From positions 1,431,648 through 1,495,647 of the forward strand of contig NW_006763144.1 of assembly GCF_000264905.1 (NCBI RefSeq): a stretch of DNA of 64,000 nt, written 5' to 3'. The notes under the pieces were generated by a model, which had not been told where the DNA came from, did no database searches, and was given only the letters and a program-made list of their open reading frames with translations. The stretch's first letter is position 1, and every line of letters begins with the position of its first letter. This DNA is from Stereum hirsutum FP-91666 SS1 (lineage: Eukaryota; Basidiomycota; Agaricomycetes; Russulales; Stereaceae). Positions 46,307 to 56,917 of the stretch are shown here, one piece after another. The position numbers and the translations under genes are program-made.

Positions 46307-47149
46307 TCATGCAGAACTAGGGTGAAGGGATAGCGACGCCTGTGATCTCCGCTTGGCAACCTGCACTTCGGCATCAGCCCATATACCTCCCGTTCCTCTC
46401 GATGCATCCTCCCACTGCCGCACGACGCTAAACGGGGCAGTCTCAGCGACGAGCCGCGGCTCTTTGTTGGACGCCAAGGTATTCAATTCTTCCACTAGGC
46501 TCTTGGTGCCGCGCTTTGGACGACCCGTGACCTGAACGAGGAGAATGTCGAGGGATGGAATGTGTTCCAGGATGTCTTGAAGAATGGGAAGAACGTCGTC
46601 GAGAGCGTTGGGGGACTGTCGACAGATGACGGCCATGTGTGTGAGGGAGGACAAACAACGAAGCTGGGCGAGGCGTTCTGGAGTCCAGTCAGACCTGGTC
46701 AAATGAACGCGCAGGTGGGTGACAGAAGGGTCGAGGGCAGACGCGTCCCAGTCCTGTCTACAGGACAGACCGAGGAGATGTTGTTCACGAGACACAAGAG
46801 CGTTCGCGGGTAGCTGGATGTTGGGTGGAAGAGGGACGCCACAGGCGAGGCTGGTGACGCCCGCACATAATTGGAGCACCCGGGCTATCGCTTTGCTCGG
46901 GCCAGGGGTGAAGATGCCGAGGTGTTTGACGCGTGTAGAAACGAAGCCTGCTGGTTTGTTAGAGATGGCGTTCAGGAACGCTTTGAGTGCTCGGGGGGTC
47001 TCAAGGATGACAGTGTGGAAGAGCAGTGGCTCAGTCCATCTGTGAGAAGTGCGGCAGACGGTGGATAGACGAGAGGCGGCAGAGACGTCTGAGCATGCTG
47101 CGAGCTCGAAGATGTCCTGGAGAAGTTCGAGGGGGAGTGGGGTGGTCAT
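46307..47149 (-). CDS. F-box-like / leucine-rich protein, single exon
   Basis: An uninterrupted frame of 280 residues. It starts MTTPLPLELLQDIFELAAC, then STVCRTSHRWTEPLLFHTV, the usual agaricomycete F-box-like head (PxELLxxI...). The rest has leucine-patterned helices and strands (HLRVHLTRSDWTPERLAQL, HIPSLDILLVQVTGRP) and ends with IWADAEVQVAKRR, a typical tail of these proteins. Such genes are greatly expanded in mushrooms, mostly of unknown function. Whether it joins an SCF complex is not shown by the sequence. Confidence 0.8.
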   Translation of the reverse strand: MTTPLPLELLQDIFELAACSDVSAASRLSTVCRTSHRWTEPLLFHTVILETPRALKAFLNAISNKPAGFVSTRVKHLGIFTPGPSKAIARVLQLCAGVTSLACGVPLPPNIQLPANALVSREQHLLGLSCRQDWDASALDPSVTHLRVHLTRSDWTPERLAQLRCLSSLTHMAVICRQSPNALDDVLPILQDILEHIPSLDILLVQVTGRPKRGTKSLVEELNTLASNKEPRLVAETAPFSVVRQWEDASRGTGGIWADAEVQVAKRRSQASLSLHPSSA

Positions 47150-47504
47150 CGCGTCCTACGGCAAAGTATGTGGTGTGCTAGAGAGGTATGTCTGTCAGGG
47201 TCAGGAAAGAGGAAGTGAGTTGAATGAAGTCGTACGGAGAGTTTGGGTGTAATTGCTTGTGACGTGGGGAGGACACGAGAGAGTATATATATATATGTCT
47301 TCATCTTGGGCGCTTCGCGTTGCGCGAAGTTGAGTGACGTTGTGGAGCAAGATCACTCAAAGATTTGAAGCACAAATCCAAATTAGGTCTCCGTACGCCT
47401 CGGCACGTCATCGACGGAGATAGCCCGGCTCGCCACTCGCTCGGCCCAGTAGTTCAACCTTCCTTCCTCCGACCAACCTCCGACCACGCCCTCCCTTTCT
47501 CTCC
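47150..47504. promoter_or_regulatory. Divergent promoter, F-box-like / pseudouridine synthase
   Basis: A 355-bp gap with an (AT)n tract near 47284-47296. No specific sites were assigned. Confidence 0.4.
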
Positions 47505-48737
47505 ATGCAATGGAATGCCACCACACTCGCAAGGTCCATTCTGTACCACGACCGTGCGTTGATAGTGGTCAATAAACCACACAGTCTAGTGGCGCAGGCA
47601 ACATCGAGAGCGGTATGATCGTCTTACCTGGCATTCTGTCCATTCACGGCGGATTCTTCTCGTGACTCACGCGCAGCGATAGAATCACAAGAATGTAGTC
47701 GACTTCGATAAAATGTTGACAGGTACATCTTCCGTTGCTTCCAGTTTACCGTAACTCCACCTTGAACTCCAGCCGTCGCGTCGTCATGTCATAGCGATCA
47801 AAAAGCATCTTGGTCTCGATGAGCTACCGTACCCTCTGCATCGACTTGATAAGGTAGGCCAACTCTTACTCCTATTCTTTCGCTCCCTGCTAAAACCCGT
47901 CCAGCCGACAACCGGGGTGTTGGTCTTGGCCAAACACAAGAAGGCCGCGCAACAACTTTCCCAGCAATTCCAGTCTCGGGAGGTCCAAAAGTCTTACCTC
48001 GCTCTCGTCCGTGCAGGAAAGAAAACGTTTCAAACCAACACAGGAATCATTTCTGCTCCCCTCGTGATTGAGGATGGACACGTAGCGCTTAGTACAGGTA
48101 CAGCCCAAGTGGAAAAATCCGCCATCACTTCCTGGGAGCTGTTGGCGTCTTCGGTATGCAGGCCTCAAACAGGTGATGGGCAAAACTAAAGCATTCGATT
48201 ATTAGCAAAAGGCACCTCTATCTCTGGTCCGCTTGCAGCTTCACACAGGACTAAAGCATCAACTCCGTGTTCACCTTTCCCGTGTTCTCGGAGGTATGTT
48301 CGCCACACAGGACATCACCATTTGACAGGCTGCTGATCTGCATTCCCTCTCCCGTAGCACCAATTCTGGGTGATGCATTATATACCAGAACACCTCCGGC
48401 TGACGAGATCACATCCCTCCCGACATACGTCAAAGAACGACTATATCTGCACGCTCACAGTATCTCGCTCCACGTTCGTGACCTTCTAGCTCTGCAGTCT
48501 TCGCTGGCTCCTCACTAATGCGAATGACTTCCGTAGCGATATCGACGCGAAGGCCCCAATAAGCGCTATCAGCTTACAGTCGCTGCACCACCTCCGCTGG
48601 ACTTCCTGAAACTCTGCAAAGAAGCGGGGTTGACTGAAGAGCTGGACGAAGACACGATTCGAGGTGGAGTCTTCGTGGACGGTATCCAAGAGGTGTGCGG
48701 AATTGGAATCGGGCACACAGCTCGGACATTCGGCTAG
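47505..48737 (+). CDS. RluA-type RNA pseudouridine synthase, C-terminus rewritten by a MITE
   Basis: Seven exons: 47505-47612, 47683-47722, 47795-47853, 47905-48153, 48206-48293, 48358-48473, 48537-48737; 286 residues. Motif I is VVNKPHSLVAQ. The catalytic motif is HRLDKPTTGVLVLAK, with the conserved Asp of HRLD. Motif III lies at LQLHTGLKHQLRVHL, then PILGDALY and LYLHAHSISL. The enzyme isomerises uridines in rRNA or tRNA. Size and the HRLDxxTTG form suit the mitochondrial members (Pus5, RPUSD4 type), though no strong presequence is seen. The last 16 residues and the stop come from an inserted MITE (48687 onward). The enzyme core is untouched, so activity is probably kept. Confidence 0.9.
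48679..48686. repeat. Target site duplication, left copy (8 bp)
   Basis: ACGGTATC, directly before the MITE. The same eight bases follow the element at 49099-49106. Confidence 0.9.
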
Positions 48738-49098
48738 CTCTCGGCAGCTCTCGGCTAAGGGGGTGGGGGTGATAGCCGAGCAAGAATTGCCTTTCTGGAC
48801 TCCCCCACCCGTGCCGAGGAGGTTTGTGGCACATCAGCGAAAGTCGCCAACCACCATCAATATTGACCGCCAAAAATTATGGACAAACTTAAATATTGTT
48901 CAAGAGTGATATAGTCAGCTGAAATCATTTTTATGAGCGGGGCTCCCCTTGTTTCGTCGAAAGAGCACACCCCGCCACACAGATCCCGAAGTCCGATCGA
49001 CTTCCCGAAATGGAGCATAACGTTATAGGGGGGTCGACCCCCCCCCTCCTAGCCGAGGACCTTCCAATGTGCGCGATTGCAATTCCGCACGCCTCTTG
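48687..49098. mobile_element. hAT-type MITE in the last exon of the pseudouridine synthase gene
   Basis: The element is 412 bp. Imperfect terminal inverted repeats of about 31 bp start CAAGAGGTGTGCGGAATTG on the left and, reversed, CAAGAGGCGTGCGGAATTG on the right. The flanks carry an 8-bp duplication, ACGGTATC. This combination is that of hAT transposons. Short AGCCGAG/CTCGGCT copies occur in the subterminal parts on both sides, as hAT transposases often require. There is no coding capacity, so it is a non-autonomous MITE. The near-perfect TIRs and intact duplication suggest a fairly recent insertion. Confidence 0.9.
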
Positions 49099-49106
49099 AC
49101 GGTATC
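49099..49106. repeat. Target site duplication, right copy (8 bp)
   Basis: ACGGTATC, directly after the MITE and identical to 48679-48686. Confidence 0.9.
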
Positions 49107-49139
49107 ACAGCCGACGACGCACTCTTTCGCAACGTCTGA
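49107..49139 (+). pseudogene. Orphaned original 3' end of the pseudouridine synthase gene
   Basis: Reading on from the duplicated site in the pre-insertion frame gives ten residues, TADDALFRNV, then TGA at 49137-49139. These were probably the original last codons. They are now separated from the gene by the MITE stop codon and are untranslated. Confidence 0.8.
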
Positions 49140-49339
49140 GCCTGTAGACGAATTCTGCTAAGTGTACATAGTAATCTCACAGTCGCTCAAAAAAGTATGG
49201 AAGAAGCTTTTGTCAGCATAATGAAATATAACGATTCTCTAACAATAACATGACTACCCGACGCCCATTAGCCATTAGTCCATACACTACAGCGTACACG
49301 ATAAAAATATCTTCTGCTTCTGCCCTCCTCGCTCCTGAC
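49140..49339. other. Convergent 3' region
   Basis: No gene is seen between the old pseudouridine synthase stop and the stop of the GLTSCR1-domain gene. Confidence 0.4.
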
Positions 49340-50977
49340 TCAACTCCCTGACGCACTACCTCCAGAAGCAGGAGGCGAACTCTGATTAACGTGAAACGTA
49401 GAATATCCCGATGTCGGCTGCGTTTGCGGAACTGTGTATTGCGGTGAATAGTGATACACGGGGTAGGATGTCGGAGGGGCAGTGCTGGTCGGCGTGGTCC
49501 CAGATGCGGCGGTAGCTGCTCCATTCGTGCCGCGGGCTAGCGAGTTCAGAACGACGGCGAGACCACTCATTTGATTGGGTTGGAGGGAGGGGACGTTGAT
49601 CTCGAGGGTGAGGAAACGACCATCGGGAGAGGCTTCTCGTAGGACGGCTGCTGGCGGTAGTTGTCCCGTCGAAAGAGTAGGGACCGAAGCGGCCGGAACA
49701 GGCATGATCCCCAATGCGTGCAACGCTGGAAGCGAGGCAATCGGTAGTTGGACAGGAATCGACGTTTTGGTCGGAGTGGCTGGCGCGGCTTGAGTAGCGG
49801 AGGAAGCTGGCACGGGTGCTTGAGTCGTGACAGATGCGGCGGTGTTGTATGATGTAGGGGTGGTATAGGATGCAGGGGTGTAGGCCGGGGTAGTGGATGT
49901 ATTTGAACTCGGAGAATTTAGTCGAGATTGGTTATAAGCTGCCATGGCTGCATCTGATGATATCGGCGTCTGAGTGAGGCCGCCCGATTGTTGTGCATAA
50001 GGATAGTGATAACGATAATGGTGCGAGTAGGCGGGAGTTGACGACATTGCGGACGCATAGTACGGGGCTCGAGGAGGCATGGCTGCTTGTCGTTTGTCGC
50101 GCTCAATTTTATCCAGTTCGGCTCGCGCATTGCGGAGTTCAGCGGTCAGAGCGGTCGTCTCCGCACGGTCGCCTTCTAGAACTGCTTGAGCGAGAAAGTA
50201 CGCTTGATCGTCAGGAGCGGTGCGCTATGAAACAGGCACGTGAGAAATGCGAGAAGAAAAATGGTGGACAGTGAACGAACTTTTCCCGACTTTATGCGTG
50301 CGCGCCTGAATCTATTTTCCAATGCTTGCCGGCGTTTGTGGAATTGCAGTGCTTGACGAGTGTCTATAGCAGAAGGGGACTTTTCAGATATCAAGTGAAG
50401 CTGTCGTCGAAGATGCTCGCACCTTTGATCTCTTCCTTCAGGAGGTCCGCTTCGGTGGCCTTCCTCTTGCCTTTGCCCGTGTCCTCTTTCGGATGTTGAA
50501 ATATGTGATAGGGAAGGAGTCGATTCACAGCATCCTCAGCACTCTCAAATGGAGAGTCTATGTCTGGCAACAAAGTTGACATATGGTGTGACAAGAGGCA
50601 TTGGGACACCCTGGGTGATTTTTGGCCAGGAAGGGCGAGGGAATCAATGGACTGCGAATGGCCATAAGTGACTGCATGACGCACCTTGAAGACACTTCAG
50701 AAGCATGTCTCTCCTCTTCTGCAGTGAATCTTACACTGAAAGACTTTTTCGGCTGTGATTGCGAGCCATTGACAGAGGTAAACGGAGGTTGCGAACTGGC
50801 ATCAGCAGGGAAGGTGTCAGGAGGAGCGACGGCAGACGATGTCGCTGAAGGCACGCTCGGAGCAACTGTAGATCGAGGCCAAGGGGCAGATACTGGTAAT
50901 GGGGTGCCCTTTGAGGCAAAAACAGGCTGACTGGGGTAGTGTTGTTGAGAGAACGACGGTCCTGGAGCGTTCGACAT
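49340..50977 (-). CDS. GLTSCR1-domain protein, probable SWI/SNF (BAF-type) subunit
   Basis: Four exons: 50977-50685, 50610-50423, 50363-50281, 50224-49340; 482 residues. After a Ser/Pro-rich N-terminus, residues ~100-230 form the GLTSCR1 region: LLPDIDSPFESAEDAVNRLL, PYHIFQHPKED, ALQFHKRRQALENRFRRAR and PDDQAYFLAQAVLEGDRAET. The C-terminal half is low complexity (Ser, Thr, Ala, Pro, Tyr), apart from a short conserved-looking LTLEINVPSLQPNQMSGLAV. In animals the domain defines BICRA/BICRAL of ncBAF; in fission yeast a GLTSCR1 protein sits in SWI/SNF. A chromatin-remodelling role is therefore inferred from family. The third exon joins only with the GCTATAG acceptor. Confidence 0.85.
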
Positions 50978-51143
50978 CTTACGCCCTTTGCTGTATCTTC
51001 ATGAATTGGCTCGTGACCGCGTGAGAATTATCGCTCGCGCAAAAGCGCTTTAGGGTAGGCTCCACTTCACTTGTTGGCTGAGCACACACAAGTACGCATG
51101 ACAAGTATGTATCATACATCTACTTCAAGACTACAAGGCTTCG

Positions 51144-53592
51144 TTAAATGTTGGTCCCTGCTACTACCGTCCCATCCAATGCGGATGACTCTTCATGCGT
51201 AGCACCCACCTGGGCCACTATAGCCGCATTCACCTTCTTCACCAACTCTGCGGCCTCGTTTGCATCCTCTGCATTGCTCCCTGCTACTTTATCCAATAGA
51301 TCTTTCGCCAAATCCAGGTCTCCTCCAGTCTGGAACTGGAATCTAGCGACATAGATACAGGATTTGGCATATTCGGCGAGCATTTTCTCTGCAAAAGGGT
51401 GAGGAAATGGCGGTGGGGGGCATATCGTGAAGACTCACGAGTTGCACGGCAGACGTGGATGACTCGCATATGATAGTCTGCTGCTTCCTTCTGCTCCTTC
51501 AGGTCATCGTACAGTTTCGCAAGCTTTAAGCTGATCGTGCTCTCATTGACGTCAGCACCTAGAAGGGCTCGTTTGTAGCACTCGACGGCTTCACGCAGTC
51601 TAGGGGAGACCAAACATTAACGACAGACCAGAATAAAATCTGTAGTAAAACTGACCTTCCCATCTCTTCGTAACTTGCCGCCTGAGCTTGCCATAATCGA
51701 ACATCATACGGTCTGTGAGAGTAGATTTAGCTGGTGAAAGGTCGCAAAAGAGCTATTTGCGTACCGTAGTGATGTGGCGTGTTGGAAGTAATGCAGCGCA
51801 TACTGATGCATGTTCAAGAGTTCGTAGGCTTGGCCCAGTCCGTACCACGCTCTGTAGTCTTTTCTGTTCACCTCTGTATAGTATTAGTGCTGGAGGAGAC
51901 ATGCGCTGAATATGGTAGCACGAACCAACGGCGATACGGTAGGCTTCGATCGCGGCATGTGAGTTTTTCATCTCGACGTACTCATGGCCCATTAAAGTCC
52001 ATGCTGAAAGATATGTCGGGTCGAGCTGTGTTGCCCGACGGAAATACTTTATAGCCTTGTCGTGTTCAGCACGTAGTGAGTAATGATTTCCTGAAAGACA
52101 TATCGGTTAGAGTTTGGCGATTATTTGCTAGGGAAAGAAACAAACCGACGAGGCAGCATACTTCCGGTCGATCCTTGTCCACTGTCAGGAACTCGTGTGC
52201 GAGTTTGGATAGTCGTAGCCGGTCCTCAGTGACATACAGTATGTTTGAATAGATATCGATATCGTCTACGCGATATGGATCAAGTTCCAGGATCTTCTTG
52301 AACTGTATCTCGGCCTGGCCAAAGTCTGGGAGAAACACATGAGTTGAGTTACATATCTATGATATTGAAGACGGACCATGAAGATGATACAACGCAGTAG
52401 CGCGCATGCTCATAATCCACAGACTATTCGGAAAATAATCAGGAGCCAGAAGTTTATCGCACATGTCGATCTCATTCTCCGACGGCTGATGTAGAACATT
52501 CAGCGTTTTGATATGAAAAAATTGAACGAGAGGGTGAGTCGGTGGGAGAGGTATCAGCGGGATGAGGCCTGCTAGCTAAACTTAATAAAGATCACCATTA
52601 ATCGAGAAGCCATACAGTTGCAGAGCATACCTCTTCGCCATCATTGACCAGGTTGGTCAATAAAGTCCAAGCAGACCAATTCCAAGGATATCGTTCTATG
52701 GAGCGTATTGTGCATTCAATTGATTCTTCTCGTCGTTGTATGCGATAAAGCAGAAGGCCTCGACTGAACCAATTATCAGCGTCAGCGATTCACCGTTTAA
52801 CGTGGAATAGACATCCTACATGAAAAGGATCCATGGATCGGTATTGCTTATTTGAGCAGCGCACTCGTAAAGTTGTGAAAGCAAGACGTTGACTGGTGCC
52901 GTAGGTTGATTTCTATCGCCTATGTAATTGGTCAAATACAACCGTGGTGGCGAGGGTAACGTTTAGAACAGAGACTCACCATCCATCTTATTCCAATCGC
53001 GCAACGCTTGCTTCTCACTGGCCTATAGTCTACACATTCAGTAGACTGACCTTAGGGGGAGAAGCACTGGCACAGACTCACCAAATATCTCGCATAAAGA
53101 CCGAGAAACTGTCCCTTGACACTCGAGCATTTGCTCAACAAGTGACTTGCATGCAGGAACTCCTTTGAATCAAAGCATGCCCTTCCCTGCGACAGAAGGT
53201 CCTCCTCATTGGTTTCTATGTCCATCTCTGCCATTCGCGCGCCAATATCCTCGACATTCGTAGCTGGTATCTGTGGAACTGGTACGCCACCGGTATCAAT
53301 GTGGAGAGACGTTGTGGACGGGGGATTTGGGATGAGGGGGCTTCGTGATTGTGGCGGTCTAGAAGGTGTAGATGCAAACGCGATTTCCTTTGGGACGGCG
53401 CGCTTTTTCTCCAGTGGGACAGAAGCTAGAAGCTCGGCGGCCCTAATCTACTTCTCAGCTTGAGGCTGCGAGCATACAAAGGAATACGGACCATTTCGAC
53501 GCGTGGCTCAGACCTCGCTCGGTGCAATCCTTTATAGCCCTCCGTAAGCTGATAATGGTATCGCTGTCTACTGGGATGGCGTCCGTGCTCAT
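51144..53592 (-). CDS. CDC23: Anaphase-promoting complex subunit 8 / Cdc23
   Basis: Twelve exons: 53592-53492, 53442-53082, 53023-52980, 52912-52820, 52763-52631, 52575-52377, 52325-52146, 52090-51926, 51873-51765, 51712-51656, 51599-51439, 51388-51144; 615 residues, normal for Cdc23. The N-terminal Apc8 region has [35 protein letters not shown] and [18 protein letters not shown] run of TPRs follows: [78 protein letters not shown] and [13 protein letters not shown]. Cdc23 is a structural TPR subunit of APC/C that holds the platform and co-activator. The exon 3/4 join uses the downstream acceptor GATAG; the nearer TAG would create a stop. Confidence 0.95.
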
Positions 53593-53881
53593 TATATTTG
53601 CAGTCGCGAGCTTTGACGGCGTGAAAAGAAAATGAGAGACAGAACAAGCCCGAATGCCAGAAGTTCAACAGAGGTGAACGCGTCAGGGGCAACGCCACAT
53701 CGAACGCGGCCACGTGGTCATGTTCGCACAAGAGGATCGTTGTCCGCTCTTCGAGTCGCATTAGCCATATTCTTCTCATGATCTCAGCTGGAAGACTCGA
53801 CTGTGGAATCAAGAGGCTTGATTTTTTTTGCTGGTCGATAGCTCAACAGCGTCACCAATCAGCTCATCTCTAGACATTCCC
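53593..53881. promoter_or_regulatory. Divergent promoter, CDC23 / ALG14
   Basis: A 289-bp gap between divergent starts. An A/T-rich stretch (TTGATTTTTTTTGC) lies about 60 bp before the ALG14 ATG. Confidence 0.4.
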
Positions 53882-54775
53882 ATGCCACTTATTCTCATAA
53901 TCCTCGTTGCTCTGGTTGTAATCTGCACTCGGCTCTACATTGCGTGCAAAGCGCAACCGATCCGAAGACCGCGAACCACCAACACCTGCAGTCTTGCCGT
54001 TTTCTTAGGATCAGGTCGGTGCAATGTGCATAAAACGTGCCATCCACTCGATGACCATTGTCTTAGGAGGTCATACAACCGAGTCTCTCACTCTTCTCGG
54101 ATCCCTGGATTTTTCGCGGTACACTCCTCGGACCTACATTGTCAGCCAGGGCGATTTGCTCAGCGTGCAGAAAGCCATCGCACTCGAAGCTTCTAAAATG
54201 GAGGAATCGATCTCACAACCGGTTTCGTTCTCTCAACTCGCTCTCCGCTTGCGTCCGGGTATTCATCTATGCTTTTCAGGAGAAACCCCCCTACACAATC
54301 GTCACCATTCCGCGGGCTCGCCGTGTGCACCAGCCACTCATTGCTACACCTCCAACAGCGCTGTATTCTCTTCTCATTGCTATCTGGCGCCTCACTTTCG
54401 CCCCACGGTTATTGAATGCAAACCTTCCGGAAGTTCTCGTTCTCAATGGTCCGGGAACATGCTTCTCCCTTTGTGTCGCTGCGTACCTCAATCGAGTAAG
54501 TCTTTTACTATGCAGATCCGCCCCCCATATGATGCCGAGGTATGGGCACAGTTTCTAGGAATACCGTCTCCCAGGATGGTATACATCGAGTCATTTGCTC
54601 GTGTCAAATCCTTGTCACTGTCAGGAAAACTGCTCCGTTCCGTCGTCGACAGGTATGTGCCCTCAATGTCACAGGTATACCAATCAAGCTTACATACCAA
54701 CCTAGTTTTGTGGTCCAATGGCCCGACTTATTGAGCGATGGAAAACGCGGTGTGTATCGTGGATGGATGGTTTGA
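53882..54775 (+). CDS. ALG14: ALG14, membrane anchor of UDP-GlcNAc transferase
   Basis: Five exons: 53882-54014, 54067-54221, 54280-54495, 54552-54652, 54706-54775; 224 residues. An N-terminal membrane helix (PLILIILVALVVICTRLYIA) is followed by the nucleotide-sugar fold: FLGSGGHTTESLTLLGSLD, TIPRARRVHQP, LNGPGTCFSLCVAAYLNRFL and RMVYIESFARVKSLSLSGKL, ending QWPDL near the C-terminus. Alg14 anchors Alg13 at the ER face; together they add the second GlcNAc to dolichol-PP-GlcNAc in N-glycan synthesis. The donor of intron 2 lies at 54222 (CCG|GTTTCG); a nearer GT would leave only a 21-nt intron. Confidence 0.95.
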
Positions 54776-55391
54776 TAGAGATTTCCACGCACGGGAGTTT
54801 CTACTCACGTCCTTCGCATCGTTCGCAATCGCCACGCTGGTTGTAAGCAGAACTCGAGAGATTGAATCGTCGATACCCTAACGCTGGCCGCCCTTCGCTT
54901 GCGCTGTCGAAAGGTTTGTTGGCATCACCGAATGGATGATGTTATCCCAAGCGCCGTAATGTGTCACATATCGGCAGTCCACAGTGACATGAAATATGAT
55001 CCACTCACGGCAAAGGACAAACCCGATAGCAAGGTCAGACTTAATGCTGCTTAGATCTGCCGCCCTTTCTAGCGGTCATAATTATTTTGTACTTAACTTT
55101 CAGTCCTTCCCCTCTTGTGCACATACCTTCTTTGACCATCAAGGCTCGATGTTCCCTAACTTCGGACACTCTTACGCTTTTGATAGCCACCGTAGATCAT
55201 CACCTCACCTCGAATACCACCACGCTTACTACTCCAAGGCATTTGAAAGCTCTGTGGATAAGAGCACAGGGTTGGAGCGAAATCAGTTCAATTCACGATC
55301 ACAAGGGGCACAAGAATAAAAAGCACTGATTACACATTGGGGAAACATGATGTACTGAAGACAGCGAAAGATACACACGACACGACGAACC
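54776..55391. other. Convergent spacer between ALG14 and U2AF1
   Basis: Apart from short unsupported frames near 54996-55329, nothing is recognised in this 616-bp gap. Confidence 0.45.
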
Positions 55392-56320
55392 CTACTTCCT
55401 TGTCCACCTATCCTCTCCAGTACTACCAGCCTTCCTCGATGGACTGGCGCTACGACCGCGACCACCCTCGCGCTTGGATGGTTCCCATCCACCTGCGCCA
55501 CCTGCATTCTGCGGGGGGTTGATTTTGCGCTCTAGACGCTGTCCGTGCCGCAAGCTTGATACAAGCTCTTTGGAAGCGAGGCGGAGATGCATAAAGTTGC
55601 AGAAACCACCCCGGTTACATTCTCCATTCTCGTTCTGTCGACAGCATGCTTCCCGGAAGTCTGTGACGGGCGACAACTCAGCATATAGTGGACGTCCTAG
55701 TCATGTGTGGAAGTGTATTAGTAGAGAATCATTGGCGACCAAGGACTACACGCACCTGCATACCAGCGGTCGTTTAAATTGTCCACGGCAGCTTGAGCTT
55801 CTGTCTCCCACTCGTATCGAGCATACACATTTCCGATCAAGTGGTCCCCGACGTTGTCACAAACCTTGGAGCACGTCAGCCAGCTATAGTAGAGAAGGCT
55901 TTGGAAGGGCGCTATAACACTCACATGTAGCTCCAGTAAGTGACCGAACTTCGACAATTCACAGTACAAGTCCTCATACACCGCATCAAAACCATCCTGA
56001 AGTTCTTTCGGCGTCAACTTGCACACAGGGTCATGAGCGGGGTTATGGTAGACGTTGGGGAGAAGGATTGTCTGTGAGAACGGTGGCTTGATGTGCTTTC
56101 GTGAGCAGCGATCGCCGTGGCGACATGCTCCAATCTGGTCAAGAATACTATGAGATAATAAGTCGACAAACGACAAAGGGTGACGCACTTTGTAGTAGAA
56201 AGAACAGTTGACACGATCCTGCTCTGTTCCAAAGATGTTTGCCTAACAGTAGAGCGAGCTCGTATGAGGTTCATTGAATAAAGACACTTCCAAACAAATG
56301 CGTACCAAATGTGAAGCCAT
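55392..56320 (-). CDS. U2AF1: U2 snRNP auxiliary factor small subunit (U2AF35)
   Basis: Five exons: 56320-56306 (only five codons), 56242-56189, 56134-55925, 55864-55756, 55696-55392; 230 residues. Two CCCH zinc fingers flank the UHM/RRM: the first CSFYYKIGACRHGDRC...H, the second CCRQNENGEC...CNFMH. The UHM contains LYCELSKFGHLLELHVCDN, IGNVYARYEWETEAQAA and NLNDRWYAGRPL. The C-terminal tail is Gly/Arg/Ser-rich, a short RS-like region. U2AF35 reads the AG at 3' splice sites with U2AF65, which suits this intron-rich genome. The start MASHLANIFGTEQDRVNC is typical. Confidence 0.97.
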
Positions 56321-56917
56321 AGTGAAGACGTTGCGATGCCTAAGTTCAAGTTGATGGTCGTACAAGGGAAGATGCTTCGGTACTTGAGGACGCGACGAGC
56401 TGCAGAGGCCACACGGCTGACTCAGCATGGCGGAGTTCCAACCCGAACCTTCGAGGCCTCCCGGTTAATTGGCTACTTGCTTGAAGTACGTGGTCAAAGA
56501 CCGCGTCTTTCCTGCTTTTTGGTTTTTCGCAGTAGTGATGGACCACGCTACAACCATTATGCAATTCACCCCATCTCCCATGATGCACAACGTATGCTCG
56601 AGTCGAACAATTGTGTGATACTTATCTCGGGCGCGTGTGAAGCCGGAGGCACAACTCTATGCGAGCAAAGAAACATATCGCACGACGAGGCCAAACTAAT
56701 CTTTCTCAGTATCCCTCGGACACCTCAGGCCAAGTATGGAATCGCTACGATCGTGTGGCTAGTTCGCGGCACTGCACATTGGGAAACATATATATACAAG
56801 CGAGAGGAGGACCATATCAATGGCTGTGACGATACGCTATGGGAAAGTAGGGAGTATCACAGCGGGAATTACTCGTGGACTCCTCAAACTAATGTTATAC
56901 GTACTAAAATGCATTTT
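56321..56917. other. Spacer with an antisense open frame of doubtful reality
   Basis: A 237-codon plus-strand frame (56336-57049) covers this gap but overlaps exons of both flanking minus-strand genes. It has no recognisable motif. Confidence 0.35.

Noticed and set aside
52913..52979. Nearest acceptor (CATAG) for CDC23 exon 4
   Set aside because: It puts a stop in frame at once; the GATAG eight bases further in fits the phase and the TPR protein.
54259..54279. 21-nt intron in ALG14
   Set aside because: It is too short to splice and has the wrong phase; a 58-nt intron from 54222 fits both.
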